NCBI GenBank assembly: GCA_963700395.1
Contig: CAVOXI010000001.1
Location: forward strand, 930,001-994,000
DNA length: 64,000 bases
Direction of reading: 5' to 3'
From: Prado023 sp963700395
GTDB taxonomy: Bacteria; Actinomycetota; Actinomycetes; S36-B12; CAIYMF01
A program made the position numbers and the translations under genes. Under the pieces are notes generated by a model, which did not search any database, was not told the DNA's origin, and saw only the letters and a program-made list of their open reading frames with translations. How positions within the stretch are numbered: position 1 is the first letter of the stretch; the number at the start of each line of letters is the position of its first letter. This document shows, piece by piece, positions 1 through 9,493 of the stretch.

Positions 1-343
1 CGTCGGTCCACGTGTGCGGCGGCCTTGCCGGCGCGACGTCGGTGGTCGGCTCGGCATGGGACCTCGTCGCGGGCCCCTTCTTGGCCGTGGCCTTCGGGGA
101 GGGGGCCGGGGTGGAGGGGGCCGGGGTGGCGGGGGCCTTCTCGGCGGGGACATCCTCCGCCGGCACCATCTCGACCGGGGCATTCTCCACAGCAGCCTCC
201 CGCTCGGTCACCACCGAGTCAGCAGCGACCGGCGCGGCCGGCTCCTGGACGTCCGGCTCCAAGTCGCCCTGCCCCGGCATGGCGGACCTCACCCCGGACA
301 CGGCACGCCGAAGCCCACCGCTGACCCAGTCTCCAGCACCCAT
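1..343 (-). CDS. Probable DksA/TraR-like protein, N-terminal part only
   Basis: The gene runs off the left edge, so only the first 114 codons are visible. ATG at 343 has a clear AGGAG nine bases upstream. The visible part is a low-complexity, Ala/Pro/Glu/Lys-rich leader (repeated APSTPAPSP-type units, AKKGP) ending in the residues HTWTD at the edge. Actinobacterial DksA/TraR zinc-finger proteins next to ileS usually have such a leader and then a W-T-x-x-E start of the coiled coil, so I infer that family. The zinc finger itself is not in the window. A different protein with a disordered N-terminus cannot be excluded. Confidence 0.45.
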   Translation of the reverse strand, partial: MGAGDWVSGGLRRAVSGVRSAMPGQGDLEPDVQEPAAPVAADSVVTEREAAVENAPVEMVPAEDVPAEKAPATPAPSTPAPSPKATAKKGPATRSHAEPTTDVAPARPPHTWTD

Positions 344-401
344 CTGCGATCTCCTGACTTGCCTGCCCCACCGGGGCGCACCTTGGGCGAGGATATCCCC
401 C

Positions 402-698
402 GTGCCATCCTTCCGTGCCGCGATCCGGGTACGGCCGGCGGCCCGCCAGGACGCCGTGGGGGGCCGCGCGACGCCCACGAGGGCCACGGACCCGCCGGTC
501 CTCGAGGTCCGGGTGCGGGCCCGTCCCATCGAGGGGGCCGCGACGTCGGCCGCCGAACGGGTGCTCGCCGACGCGCTGGGGGTGCGCCCGCGCCAGGTCC
601 GCGTCATCCGTGGGGCGACCTCGCGGGACAAGCTGGTCGAGATCACCGATCCGCCGCCGGACCTGCAGGCCCGCTGGTCGGCCCTGCTCGAGCAGTGA
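402..698 (+). CDS. DUF167 (YggU) family protein
   Basis: A protein of 98 residues, the usual size for DUF167. Start GTG at 402 follows a GAGG about ten bases upstream. The reading frame stays open upstream, but that part is non-conserved shadow of the divergent gene. The family signature is visible: an I-x-V-R-P-x-A strand near residue 8, a V-R-x-R-A-x-P-x-E-G-x-A-T block at about 43-55, and V-x-x-x-x-G-x-x-S-R-x-K near 74-84. The cellular role of DUF167 is unsettled. It lies just upstream of ileS on the same strand with a 60-bp gap that holds an ileS -10 element. Confidence 0.8.
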   Translation: MPSFRAAIRVRPAARQDAVGGRATPTRATDPPVLEVRVRARPIEGAATSAAERVLADALGVRPRQVRVIRGATSRDKLVEITDPPPDLQARWSALLEQ

Positions 699-722
699 GC
701 CGCCCGCACGCACGCCCACGAC

Positions 723-728
723 TAGAAT
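723..728 (+). promoter_or_regulatory. -10 element of ileS
   Basis: TAGAAT lies 30 bases before the ileS ATG and fits the actinobacterial TANNNT -10 consensus. No convincing -35 is seen. The leader it would produce is only about 20-25 nt, too short for a T-box. Confidence 0.5.
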
Positions 729-758
729 CAGCGCCTGCCCCCGATCAAGGACGAGACG

Positions 759-3700
759 ATGAGCACGCACGAGCCCCCGGCGCCTGCAGCGCCGGTCCCG
801 ACGGCCGGCCGCCAGTACGCCGTCGTCCCTGCCAAGGTCGACCTCGCGGCGGTGGACCAGCAGGTCCTGGCTCTCTGGGCCGACAACGACGTGTTCCACC
901 GCTCCCTGGCCCAGCGCGAGGGCGCTCCCGAATGGACCTTCTACGAGGGGCCCCCGACCGCCAACGGCACGCCGGGCACCCACCACGTCGAGGCCCGGGT
1001 GTTCAAGGACGTCTTCCCGCGCTTCAAGACGATGCGCGGGTACCGCGTCGACCGCAAGGCCGGCTGGGACTGCCACGGCCTGCCGGTCGAGCTGGCGGTC
1101 GAGAAGGAGCTGGGGTTCACCGGCAAGGGCGACATCGAGGCCTACGGCGTGGCGGAGTTCAACGCCCGGTGCCGGGAGTCCGTCCTGCGGCACGTCGACG
1201 AGTTCGCGGTCCTCACCGAGCGGATGGGCTACTGGGTCGACATGGACCAGGCCTACTGGACGATGGACCCGGCCTACATCCAGAGCGTGTGGTGGTCACT
1301 GAAGCAGATCTTCGACAAGGGACTGCTCGTCCAGGACCACCGGGTGAGCCCCTACTGCCCGCGCTGCGGCACCGGCCTGTCCGACCATGAGCTGGCCCAG
1401 GGCTACGAGGACGTCATCGACCCATCGGTGTACGTGCGCATGCCGGTCACGAGCGGCCCGCTGGCCGAGCGCTTCCCCGGGGTCAGCCTGCTGGTCTGGA
1501 CCACCACCCCGTGGACGCTGGTGTCCAACACCGCCGTGGCCGTCAAGCCCGACGCCGCAGTACCAGGTGGTCCGCGTGACCGGCGAGATGGGCGACTCCG
1601 AGCTGCTCGTGATCGCCGAGGCACTGCGCGAGGCGAAGCTCCCCGAGGGCCACGAGGTCCTGGCCACCATGCCCGGTCGGGACCTGGAGTTCACCGGGTA
1701 CTCCCGGCCGTTCGACCTGGTGGACATCCCCGACGCCCACTACGTGATCCTGGCCGACTACGTGACGACCGAGGATGGCTCCGGACTGGTCCACCAGTCG
1801 CCGGCGTTCGGCGCCGAGGACCTCATCTCGTGCCGCGCATACGGCCTGCCGGTGGTCAACCCGCTGCTGCCCGACGGCACCTTCGACCCGTCCGTCCCCC
1901 TGGTCGGCGGGATGTTCTTCAAGGCCGCGGACCCGACCCTGGTGGCCGACCTCGAGGCGCGCGGCCTGATGTTCCGCCACGAGCTCCTGGAGCACTCCTA
2001 CCCGCACTGCTGGCGCTGCCACACCCCCTTGGTCTACTACGCCCAGCCCTCCTGGTACATCCGGACCACCGCCATCAAGGACGAGCTGCTCCGCGAGAAC
2101 GAGGGCACCACCTGGCACCCGGAGACCATCAAGTGGGGGCGGTACGGGGACTGGCTGGAGAACAACGTCGACTGGGCCTTGTCGCGCAACCGGTACTGGG
2201 GCACGCCGCTGCCGATCTGGCGCTGCGAGCAGGACCACCTGACCTGTATCGGGTCCCTCGCCGAGCTCGGCGCGCTCGCCGGCCGGGACCTGTCCGAGCT
2301 GGACCCGCACCGCCCTCACGTCGACGACGTCACCTTCGCCTGCCCGCAGTGCGCCGCGACGGCAACCCGCGTCCCGGAGGTCATCGACGGCTGGTACGAC
2401 AGCGGCGCGATGCCCTTCGCCCAGTGGGGCTACCCGCACACGGGCACCGACGAGTTCGCGCGCAAGTACCCCGCCGACTTCATCTGCGAGGCGATCGACC
2501 AGACCCGCGGCTGGTTCTACACGCTGATGGCGATCGGCACGCTGGTCTTCGACCGGTCGTCCTACCGGACCGTGCTGGTCCTCGGCCACATCCTCGACGA
2601 TGACGGTCGCAAGATGAGCAAGCACCTGGGCAACATCCTCGAGCCGATCCCCCTGATGGACGACCACGGTGCCGACGCCGTGCGCTGGTTCATGCTCGCC
2701 GCCGGTTCGCCCTGGCAGGCGCGCCGTGTCGGGCACGCTGCAATCGCGGAGGTCGTGCGCCGGACGCTGCTGACCTACTGGAACACCGTCTCGTTCCAGT
2801 CGCTCTACGCCCGCACCGCCGGGTTCACCGCCGACCCCGCCACGGCACCTGCCGCGCAGGATCGTCCCGTCCTCGACCGCTGGGCCCTGGCCGAGGCCAG
2901 CCGGCTGGCCGCCGAGGTCACCGACGCGCTGGACAACTTCGACAGCCAGCGTGCAGGTCGCCTGTTGGCCGCCTTCATCGACGACCTGTCCAACTGGTAC
3001 GTCCGCCGCTCGCGGCGCCGCTTCTGGGAGGGCGACCCGTCCGCCCTGCACACGCTGCACGAGTGCCTGCGCACCCTGACCCTCCTGATGGCCCCGTTCA
3101 CGCCGTTCATCACCGAGCGGGTGTGGCAGGACCTGTTCGCGACCGCCGACGGTGACTCCGTGCACCTCCAGGACTGGCCTGATGACTCCGCAGCCCTGGC
3201 CGACCACCGAACTCCGCGACCAGGTGGCGCTGATCCGCCGGCTCGTCGAGCTCGGCCGGGGTGCGCGTGCCGAGGGCAGGGTCCGCACGCGCCAGCCCTT
3301 GGGGCGTGCCCTGGTGTCGGCTCCCGGCTGGGACCGGATGCCCGTCGAGCTGCGCGAGCAGCTGACCGACGAGCTCAACGTGATGTCCGTGGTCAGCCTC
3401 GGCGGCGGGACCGAGGACGCAACGACCGACGAGCTGGTCCACGTGAGCGTGAAGGCGAACTTCCGCTCGCTCGGCCGGCGCTTCGGCAAGGGGACCCAGC
3501 CGGTCGCGGCCGCCATCGCCGGGGCCGACCCGGTGGCGCTCACAGCCGCACTGCGGGGCACCGGCTCCGCCACGGTCGAGGTCGCCGGGCAGCCCGAGAC
3601 GATCGGACTCGACGACGTGGTCATCACCGAGACCCCGCGCGAGGGCTGGGCGGTGGCCACCGACGCCGGGGAGACGCTCGCCCTGGACCTGCACCTGACC

Positions 3701-3967
3701 CCGGAGCTGATCCGTCGCGGGCTCGCCCGCGAGGTGGTCCGGCTGGTCCAGGAGGGACGCAAGTCGGCCGGTCTGGAGGTCAGCGACCGGATCGAGCTGT
3801 GGTTGTCGACGGACTCCGAGGAGCTCGGCGCCGCCATCGACGAGCACTCGCCTGACATCGCCGGCGAGGTGCTGGCTGTCGTGGTGTCGCGCGACGCGGC
3901 TCCGGCGGAGGCCTTCGCGGGAACCGACCCGGACCTCGGGATCACCTTCGCCCTGCGCCGGGCCTGA
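759..3967 (+). CDS. ileS: Isoleucyl-tRNA synthetase, split by two single-base insertions
   Basis: Class I aminoacyl-tRNA synthetase that charges tRNA-Ile. The reconstructed protein is about 1068 residues, as expected for the long eukaryote-like (type 2) IleRS of actinobacteria, which is associated with natural mupirocin tolerance. The HIGH-type motif appears as GTHH near residue 72, and KMSKH near residue 618. Cys pairs CPRC, CWRC and CPQC are present. As written the gene occupies three frames: frame 1 from 759 to about 1560, frame 2 to about 3207, frame 3 to 3967. Deleting one base at about 1560 (between GCCGCA and TACCAG) and one at 3204-3208 (between GACCAC and GAACTC) restores continuous homology. 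The gene is essential and conserved on both sides of each break, so sequence error is the likeliest cause. ATG 759 follows AAGGACGAG. Confidence 0.93.
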
Positions 3968-4041
3968 CTCGCCACCGCCACGCAAACGGGGCTGTGGACG
4001 GCGGGCCCCTGATGTCCGGCCGCCGTGGCAGGGTGTGGGCC

Positions 4042-5340
4042 ATGGCCAACCAGGACCCGAGGGTCGACCGCAGCCGGGGGGCGGTCTACCAGGCGGAGGA
4101 CTCCATCGCCTCCGTCATGCGCCGACCGCACCGCTTGGTGCGTGTCGGCTCCTCGGTCGTCACCCTGCCCGAGGAGGTGCGCTTCGGGCACCTCGAGACC
4201 ATCCAGGCGTTCGTTGATGCCGTGCTGGCCGACGCCTCAGGCTCAGGGCAGCTCCCCGACCGGGGTCCGATCGTGGTCGAGGTGCGCCGGGGCTTCCGGA
4301 TGGCCACGTACTCCGAGGGCCGGATCCACATCCCCGCCGCCGACCCCCGGGGCCGCTGGGCGCTGACCCGCTCGGTGGTCCTGCACGAGGTCGCCCATCA
4401 CCTCACCGGGGTCCCCGGGCATGGAAGCGGCTTCCGGGCCACGCTGGTCACCCTCTACGCCCGGCACATCAGCGCGGGTGCTGCCGAGCTCCTCACCCAC
4501 CTCTTCGCCCCCATCGACGCCGTGCCCGACATGGTCGATGCCGAGGTGGGTCCCGACGAGCAGGTGCGACGGGTGGCCGCCCTGCTGGCCAAGGCGGAGT
4601 CCACGCCCAGCGCCGAGGAGGCGGAGGCCTACCTCGCCAAGGCGGCGCTGGTCGCCCAGCGCCACAGCGTGGACATGGCCGTGGCCGCGATGGGCGCCGG
4701 GGCTCACACGGCCGGGCCAACGCATCGGATGCTGACGATCGGCGAGCCGCGGCGGGCCCTGAACAAGCTGCTCGTCAGCCTGATGGTGGCCACGGCCCGC
4801 GCGTGGGCGGTCCGCGTCGACATCGGCCACGGCTCAACCTACGTCCTGGTGTACGGCTTGCCCGCGGACCTCGACCGGGTGGAGGCCGTGTTCGCCACCG
4901 CGAGCACGATGATGCTGACCCGCGCCCAGGAGCATGTGCGCTCCGGGCAGTGGCGCGGCACCACCTACCGACCACCGGAGGGCGGTCCAGCGCGTCCGGT
5001 CACGGCTTCGGTGGCGCGCAACGCGTTCTGCCTCGGTTTCATCCACAGGCTCGGTCGCAACCTCGACGCGGCTGCGAGACAGGCCCGCGCCGGCGCGAGC
5101 AGCAGCCCGGACGAGCACCTTCGTGCCGACAGCGCCCCAGAGCGGGTCGAGCTCGCACTGCGGGCGCGCGATCTCGCCGTCACCGACTACCACCGTGCGA
5201 CCTCGCGGGCGCGCGGGACGTGGCGCGGATCCGCCAGCGGGGCAGGGACGGCCGCCGACAGCAGGCGCGCCGGTGAACGGGCCGCCGACGAGTTCGGGCG
5301 GAAGGGCGTGGCCGGGGGCCGGCGGGCGATCGGCGGGTGA
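4042..5340 (+). CDS. Putative zinc metallohydrolase, TIGR04338-like, with DUF2786 segment
   Basis: A 432-residue protein if it starts at ATG 4042; GTG 3994 would add 16 residues. The N-terminal half carries an HExxHH zinc motif (HEVAHH, about residues 115-120) followed by GHGSGF, which can supply the third ligand, as in the TIGR04338 putative metallohydrolase family. A second segment from about residue 180, containing LLAKAEST and EEAEAYLAKA, matches the helical DUF2786 pattern. The C-terminal 70 residues are Arg/Ala/Gly rich. The substrate is unknown. The gene follows ileS and is convergent with divIVA. The two reading frames overlap by 154 bp as written, which is unusual (see divIVA). Confidence 0.7.
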   Translation: MANQDPRVDRSRGAVYQAEDSIASVMRRPHRLVRVGSSVVTLPEEVRFGHLETIQAFVDAVLADASGSGQLPDRGPIVVEVRRGFRMATYSEGRIHIPAADPRGRWALTRSVVLHEVAHHLTGVPGHGSGFRATLVTLYARHISAGAAELLTHLFAPIDAVPDMVDAEVGPDEQVRRVAALLAKAESTPSAEEAEAYLAKAALVAQRHSVDMAVAAMGAGAHTAGPTHRMLTIGEPRRALNKLLVSLMVATARAWAVRVDIGHGSTYVLVYGLPADLDRVEAVFATASTMMLTRAQEHVRSGQWRGTTYRPPEGGPARPVTASVARNAFCLGFIHRLGRNLDAAARQARAGASSSPDEHLRADSAPERVELALRARDLAVTDYHRATSRARGTWRGSASGAGTAADSRRAGERAADEFGRKGVAGGRRAIGG

Positions 5341-5822
5341 CCTACTGCTGTGCTCTCCTCAGCCTGCGGGCTCTCCTCGGCCAAGGAGCTCAGGTCCGCG
5401 AGCTGGGACTGGAAGTAGCCGGTCAGCCGCGACCTGATCTCGGACTCGAAGGTGCGCAGCGCGGTGACCCGGGCCTCCAGGTCTCCGCGCTGCGCCTCGA
5501 GCTTCTTGACCGACTTGCGCGCCGCCTTCTCGGCATCGGCCACCATGGAATCGGCCTTGTGCCGCGCGTCGGCCAGGTACTCGTCGGCGGTGCGCTGGGC
5601 CATCTCCAGGATGCGCGCTGCGGCAGCCGCCGGGGTCTCCGACTCGGGAACGGCCGAAGCCGCTGCGAGCTGCTCCTGGGCAGCACCCAGCTCGTCGGTG
5701 AGGCGGGCGATCTCCGCCTCGATCTCGTCGAGGAAGGCATCGACCTCGTCCATGTCGTAGCCGGTGCTGTTGCGCACCAGCTTGAACTGCTTGTCGTGGA
5801 CGTCCTGCGAGCTCAGCGCCAT
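5187..5822 (-). CDS. divIVA: DivIVA/Wag31-type polar growth and division protein
   Basis: Coiled-coil protein that marks cell poles and septa and directs peptidoglycan synthesis in actinobacteria. The N-terminal DivIVA domain is clear: V-x-x-K-Q-F then R-x-x-x-GYDMDEVDAFLDEIE within the first 35 residues. Predicted coiled coil follows (AQEQLAAA; DARHKADSMVADAEKAARKSVKKLEA). GGAGG precedes ATG 5822. As written the C-terminus runs through Pro/Arg-rich residues antisense to the neighbouring metallohydrolase. Shifting by one base near 5350 would instead end the protein at a TAG at 5342-5344, leaving the convergent genes separated by one base, so the last roughly 50 residues are doubtful. Confidence 0.85.
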   Translation of the reverse strand: MALSSQDVHDKQFKLVRNSTGYDMDEVDAFLDEIEAEIARLTDELGAAQEQLAAASAVPESETPAAAAARILEMAQRTADEYLADARHKADSMVADAEKAARKSVKKLEAQRGDLEARVTALRTFESEIRSRLTGYFQSQLADLSSLAEESPQAEESTAVGHPPIARRPPATPFRPNSSAARSPARLLSAAVPAPLADPRHVPRAREVARW

Positions 5823-5850
5823 GACCGACCTCCGTCGGCAGACGTCGACC

Positions 5851-6138
5851 TCATGCCAGCCCCGCCAGCACCCGCAGCAGCAGCTGCAGGGCGATGAAGA
5901 GCACGAGGAACGCCAGGTCCAGGGAGACCTGTCCGATCCGCAGGGGCGGGATGATGCGGCGCAGGGCCTTCAACGGCGGGTCCGTGACGGTCATCACGAA
6001 CTCGAAGATGACGACCAGCGCACCCGTGGGCTGGAAGTCCCGGGCGAACACCATGATCAGCCCGATGATCATCCGGGCGATCAGCAGCAGCAGGAACAGC
6101 CAGATGAGGGTCGAGAGCACGCCGACGATGAGTCCCAT
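5851..6138 (-). CDS. YggT family integral membrane protein
   Basis: 95 residues with two hydrophobic segments, roughly residues 3-30 and 68-92, separated by a loop with the family signature DPPLKALRRIIPP. This is the standard YggT layout. Family members sit beside sepF in most actinobacterial division clusters and have been linked to osmotic tolerance and division, but the biochemical role is not settled. It lies 3 bp downstream of sepF and 28 bp upstream of divIVA, so co-transcription is likely. Confidence 0.9.
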   Translation of the reverse strand: MGLIVGVLSTLIWLFLLLLIARMIIGLIMVFARDFQPTGALVVIFEFVMTVTDPPLKALRRIIPPLRIGQVSLDLAFLVLFIALQLLLRVLAGLA

Positions 6139-6141
6139 GGA

Positions 6142-6651
6142 TCAACTCTGGTTGAAGAACCCGTCCTGCGCGATCTGGGCCCGGGCCTCCGCGCCGACAT
6201 CGACGTTGGCCGGGGACAGCAGGAACACCTTGTTCGTGATCCGCTCGATGCTGCCGCGCAGGCCGAACACGAGGCCGGCGGCGAAGTCCACGATGCGCTT
6301 GGCGTCGTTGTCGTCCATGCCGGTCAGGTTGATGATCACCGGCACGCCCTCGCGGTACTCCTCACCGATGCGTCGCGCATCGTTGTAGGTCCGCGGGTGC
6401 AGGGTGGTGATCCGGTAGATGTCGGCTCCCGCCGCAGTCCCGGTCGGCCGGAACGTGGCCGCTGGACGCTCGGCCACCGCGGTGGCCGTGGGGCGCACGA
6501 CGACCTCAGGGGCAGTGCGCGGACGCGGATCGGCCACGGACGGCGCCACCTCGCGGCTGCGCGGGCGGGGCTCGGGGTCGTAGTCGTCGTCGAGCATGTC
6601 GTCCTCGACGAGGCCGAGGTACACGGCCATCTTGCGCATCGTGCCGGGCAT
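6142..6651 (-). CDS. sepF: Cell division protein SepF
   Basis: Membrane anchor and bundler for FtsZ. The N-terminal amphipathic membrane helix region (MRKMAVYLGLVEDD, from residue 5) is followed by an acidic, Arg/Pro/Thr-rich linker. The globular SepF/YlmF domain starts near residue 77 (YRITTLHPRTYNDARRIGEE) and includes PVIINLTGMD and RIVDFAAGLVFGL. Length is 169 residues, typical for actinobacteria. Start ATG 6651 follows AAGGAG. It binds the extreme C-terminus of FtsZ, and the ftsZ gene here encodes an intact tail. Confidence 0.95.
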   Translation of the reverse strand: MPGTMRKMAVYLGLVEDDMLDDDYDPEPRPRSREVAPSVADPRPRTAPEVVVRPTATAVAERPAATFRPTGTAAGADIYRITTLHPRTYNDARRIGEEYREGVPVIINLTGMDDNDAKRIVDFAAGLVFGLRGSIERITNKVFLLSPANVDVGAEARAQIAQDGFFNQS

Positions 6652-6708
6652 GTGAGCTCCTTACGTGCCATCCGGTCCGCCCCAGGGGCGAACCGATATC
6701 GGGTTAGG

Positions 6709-7434
6709 TTACTTCAGTGGTTCGCGGTGCCCGAGCAGCGCGCTGCCCAGGCGGATGTGTGTCGCTCCGGCGGCGATCGCCGGCTCGAGGTCGCCGGACA
6801 TGCCGGCCGAACGCATGGCCGCCCCCGGGTGGGAGGCCATCAACTTCTCGTGGATCCCGGCGAGCCGGTCGAAGGCTGCCCGGGCAGGGGCGCCCAGGGG
6901 TGCCACGGCCATGACACCCAGGAGCTCCAGGGAGCCGCACGCGGCCACCTGGTCGCCAAGGGCCAGGACCTCGTCGGGAGCGGCCCCGCCACGAGCCGGG
7001 CCGAGTGCCGCGCCCTCGGAGGAGGCACCGTCATCGAGGTCCACCTGGATGCAGACCCCCAGACGACGGCCCGCGTGCTCGGCCCCCCGGTCCAGTGCTG
7101 CGACCAGGGAGGCACGGTCCACGGACTCGACGATGTCGGCATAGCGGGCCACCGACGCCGCCTTGTTGCGCTGCAGCTGCCCCACGAAGTGCCAGGTCAG
7201 GTCCAGCCCTGTGCACGCCGCGACCTTCTCGCGCGCCTCCTGGTCGCGGTTCTCCCCCACGTGACGGATCCCGAGGCCGGCCAGCACCTCCACGTCGCTG
7301 GTCGGCCACGTCTTGGTGATCGCCACGATCGTCACCCCGTCGGGGTCCCGGTCGGCGGCAACGCACGCGGCCCCGATCCTCCGGGTGACCGCGGCGAGGT
7401 TCTCGGCCAGCTCGGCCGGGCGTCCGGAGGCCAT
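6709..7434 (-). CDS. YggS family pyridoxal-phosphate homeostasis protein
   Basis: 241 residues with the fold of the N-terminal domain of alanine racemase. PLP would be bound by the Lys in AITKTWP near residue 41. Other family blocks are HVGENRDQEAREK, WHFVGQLQRNKA (here WHFVGQLQ), GMSGDLEPAIAAGATHIRLGSALLG. The start ATG 7434 overlaps the TGA of pgeF (TGATG), which indicates translational coupling. A longer upstream frame exists but is shadow of pgeF. YggS buffers cellular PLP, and its place between pgeF and sepF is standard in actinobacteria. The stop is TAA, rare in this window. Confidence 0.92.
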   Translation of the reverse strand: MASGRPAELAENLAAVTRRIGAACVAADRDPDGVTIVAITKTWPTSDVEVLAGLGIRHVGENRDQEAREKVAACTGLDLTWHFVGQLQRNKAASVARYADIVESVDRASLVAALDRGAEHAGRRLGVCIQVDLDDGASSEGAALGPARGGAAPDEVLALGDQVAACGSLELLGVMAVAPLGAPARAAFDRLAGIHEKLMASHPGAAMRSAGMSGDLEPAIAAGATHIRLGSALLGHREPLK

Positions 7435-8204
7435 CACGCCGCCGCCACGATCGCCACGGCACCACCCTGGCGGCCGGTGAGGCCGTCGCGACGGTGCGAG
7501 TAGAGGTCCGCGTCCTCGGCGGTGCACCCGCCGACGAGCGCTGTCGTGGCTCCCAGCTCGACGAGCCTGGCCACCAACCCGGCACGCAGGTCCAGTGCGG
7601 GCTGCCCATCGGGTGCGGCCGTGACCGCCTCCGGGCGGACCCGGGCGACCTCCTCGGCGCGTTCCGCCGGCACCGGGTAGCAGGCCCCGCAGATCGCAGG
7701 ACCGAGGTGCGCCCGGATGTCGGTTGCCGTGGCCCCGGTGGCCACCATCTCGCCCACCGCGGCCCCGACCACGTCGAGGGCCAGGCCCCGCCAACCCGAG
7801 TGGACTGCGGCCACGACGCCCGCAACCGGGTCCACGAGGATCACCGGGACGCAGTCCGCCGCGAGCGCCACCAGCCCGATGCCGGGCGTGGAGGTGACCA
7901 GCGCGTCGACCGACATGATCTCGGCTCCCGGCACGACCCCGGTGGGCACGTTCACTGCGGCGACACCTCGTCCATGATCGGGATGCATGAAGGTCATCGC
8001 ACTGGGCGGGACACCCAGTGCCTGGGCCAGCGCGCGACGGTTGGCCACGACCGCCGCCGGGTCATCCCCGACATGCGATCCAAGATTCGCCCAGGCGTAC
8101 GGCCACCGGCTCGACCCACCGCTGGCCGTACCACCCCGGCTCGTGAACAGGACCCGCGCCTCGACCCCACCCGGCAGGGCGAGGTCGAGGCGGCGGCTGA
8201 TCAT
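7434..8204 (-). CDS. pgeF: PgeF/YfiH family protein (laccase-domain, peptidoglycan editing factor)
   Basis: 256 residues. Metal-site motifs of the COG1496 family are present: ADCVPVILVDP, HSGWRG and GPAICGACY. Members have been reported as peptidoglycan editing factors and as purine nucleoside phosphorylase/adenosine deaminase-type enzymes (LACC1 relatives); the old name polyphenol oxidase is also used. The gene starts 3 bp after the ftsZ stop and overlaps yggS by one base, forming a tight ftsZ-pgeF-yggS unit. Confidence 0.9.
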   Translation of the reverse strand: MISRRLDLALPGGVEARVLFTSRGGTASGGSSRWPYAWANLGSHVGDDPAAVVANRRALAQALGVPPSAMTFMHPDHGRGVAAVNVPTGVVPGAEIMSVDALVTSTPGIGLVALAADCVPVILVDPVAGVVAAVHSGWRGLALDVVGAAVGEMVATGATATDIRAHLGPAICGACYPVPAERAEEVARVRPEAVTAAPDGQPALDLRAGLVARLVELGATTALVGGCTAEDADLYSHRRDGLTGRQGGAVAIVAAA

Positions 8205-8207
8205 CGA

Positions 8208-9389
8208 CTACTTCAGGAAGTCCGGGACGTCGAGGTCGTCGGGCTCGTCGAAGCTGATCGTGCGCGGCTGGCGGAGGTCCACTCCGGGCTTCTCCGCGTT
8301 GGCCAGCCCGGGCGGGAGGACCAGGCCGGGCTGGGCGCCGACGGATGCGTAGACCGGGGCCTCCGCGCGGGCCGCCGCCTCGGCTGCTGCGGCCTCGTCC
8401 ACGACGCGGCGACCGGCCGCCGCCTCGCGCTTGGTCGGCGGGTGACCGCCGTCGAAGCCGGCGGCGATGACCGTGACCCGCACCTCGTCACCCAGGGTGT
8501 CGTCGATGACGGCACCGAAGATGATGTTGGCGTCGGGGTGGGCGGCCTCGGCGACCAGGCGAGCCGACTCGTTGATCTCGAACAGGCCGAGGTCCGAGCC
8601 GCCGGCGATCGACAGCAGCACGCCGTGCGCCCCGTCGATGCTGGCCTCGAGCAGGGGGCTGGCGATCGCGGCCTGGGCAGCACCCACGGCGCGGTCGTCG
8701 CCACGCGCGGAGCCGATGCCCATGAGGGCCGAGCCGGCCCCGGACATCACCGACTTGACGTCCGCGAAGTCCAGGTTGATCAGGCCGGGGGTGGTGATCA
8801 GGTCGGTGATGCCCGACACGCCCTGGAGCAGGACCTGGTCGGCCTGGCGGAAGGCGTCGATCATCGAGATGCTGCGATCGGCGATGGAGAGCAGGCGGTC
8901 GTTGGGGATCACGATGAGGGTGTCGACCTCGGCGCGCAGGCCCTCGATGCCGTTGTCGGCCTGGCCGCTGCGACGGCGACCCTCGAAGCCGAAGGGACGG
9001 GTCACGACGCCGATGGTCAGGGCGCCCAGCGAGCGGGCGATCTTGGCCACCACGGGAGCGCCACCGGTACCGGTGCCACCGCCCTCGCCGGCGGTCACGA
9101 ACACCATGTCCGCGCCCTTGAGGACCTCCTCGATCTCCTCGGCGTGGTCCTCAGCGGCACGACGACCGACCTCCGGGTCCGCGCCGGCACCCAGGCCGCG
9201 GGTGAGCTCGCGGCCGATGTCGAGCTTGACGTCGGCGTCGCTCATCAGCAGCGCCTGCGCGTCGGTGTTGATGGCGATGAACTCCACGCCCTTGAGGCCG
9301 ACCTCGATCATCCGGTTCACGGCGTTGACGCCGCCACCGCCGATCCCGACGACCTTGATCACTGCCAGGTAGTTCTGTGGGGCTGCCAC
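8208..9389 (-). CDS. ftsZ: Cell division GTPase FtsZ
   Basis: Tubulin homologue that assembles the Z-ring. It has 393 residues. The GTP-binding signature GGGTGTG lies at about residues 103-109, the GGGGVNAVNRM loop at 17-27, and the T7 synergy loop NLDFADVKSVM in mid-protein. A variable Ala-rich linker follows. The C-terminal peptide DDLDVPDFLK, which binds SepF and FtsW, is intact. Start is GTG 9389 with GAAGGAGA seven to ten bases upstream. It is separated from ftsQ by 464 bp of non-coding DNA holding a promoter-like element and DnaA-box-like repeats, so it is probably transcribed separately from the upstream mur/fts run. Confidence 0.98.
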   Translation of the reverse strand: MAAPQNYLAVIKVVGIGGGGVNAVNRMIEVGLKGVEFIAINTDAQALLMSDADVKLDIGRELTRGLGAGADPEVGRRAAEDHAEEIEEVLKGADMVFVTAGEGGGTGTGGAPVVAKIARSLGALTIGVVTRPFGFEGRRRSGQADNGIEGLRAEVDTLIVIPNDRLLSIADRSISMIDAFRQADQVLLQGVSGITDLITTPGLINLDFADVKSVMSGAGSALMGIGSARGDDRAVGAAQAAIASPLLEASIDGAHGVLLSIAGGSDLGLFEINESARLVAEAAHPDANIIFGAVIDDTLGDEVRVTVIAAGFDGGHPPTKREAAAGRRVVDEAAAAEAAARAEAPVYASVGAQPGLVLPPGLANAEKPGVDLRQPRTISFDEPDDLDVPDFLK

Positions 9390-9493
9390 GTCAGGCTCTC
9401 CTTCTTGGTTGCTGCAAAGGGTTGGGATCGAACTGTGCGGTGGAGGGTTGAGCTCCCTCGCAGGTCTGCACCTTCGGTCTCCTGCACTCTCAC

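Noticed and set aside
699..758. T-box riboswitch upstream of ileS
   Set aside because: The -10 at 723 leaves a leader of about 25 nt, with no room for a T-box stem or antiterminator.
1543..4191. 882-codon minus-strand frame opposite ileS
   Set aside because: Composition-driven shadow of a GC-rich gene. It has no family motifs and lies antisense to clear IleRS sequence. The same applies to long antisense frames opposite dnaE2, ftsI, the antiporter and the GMC gene.
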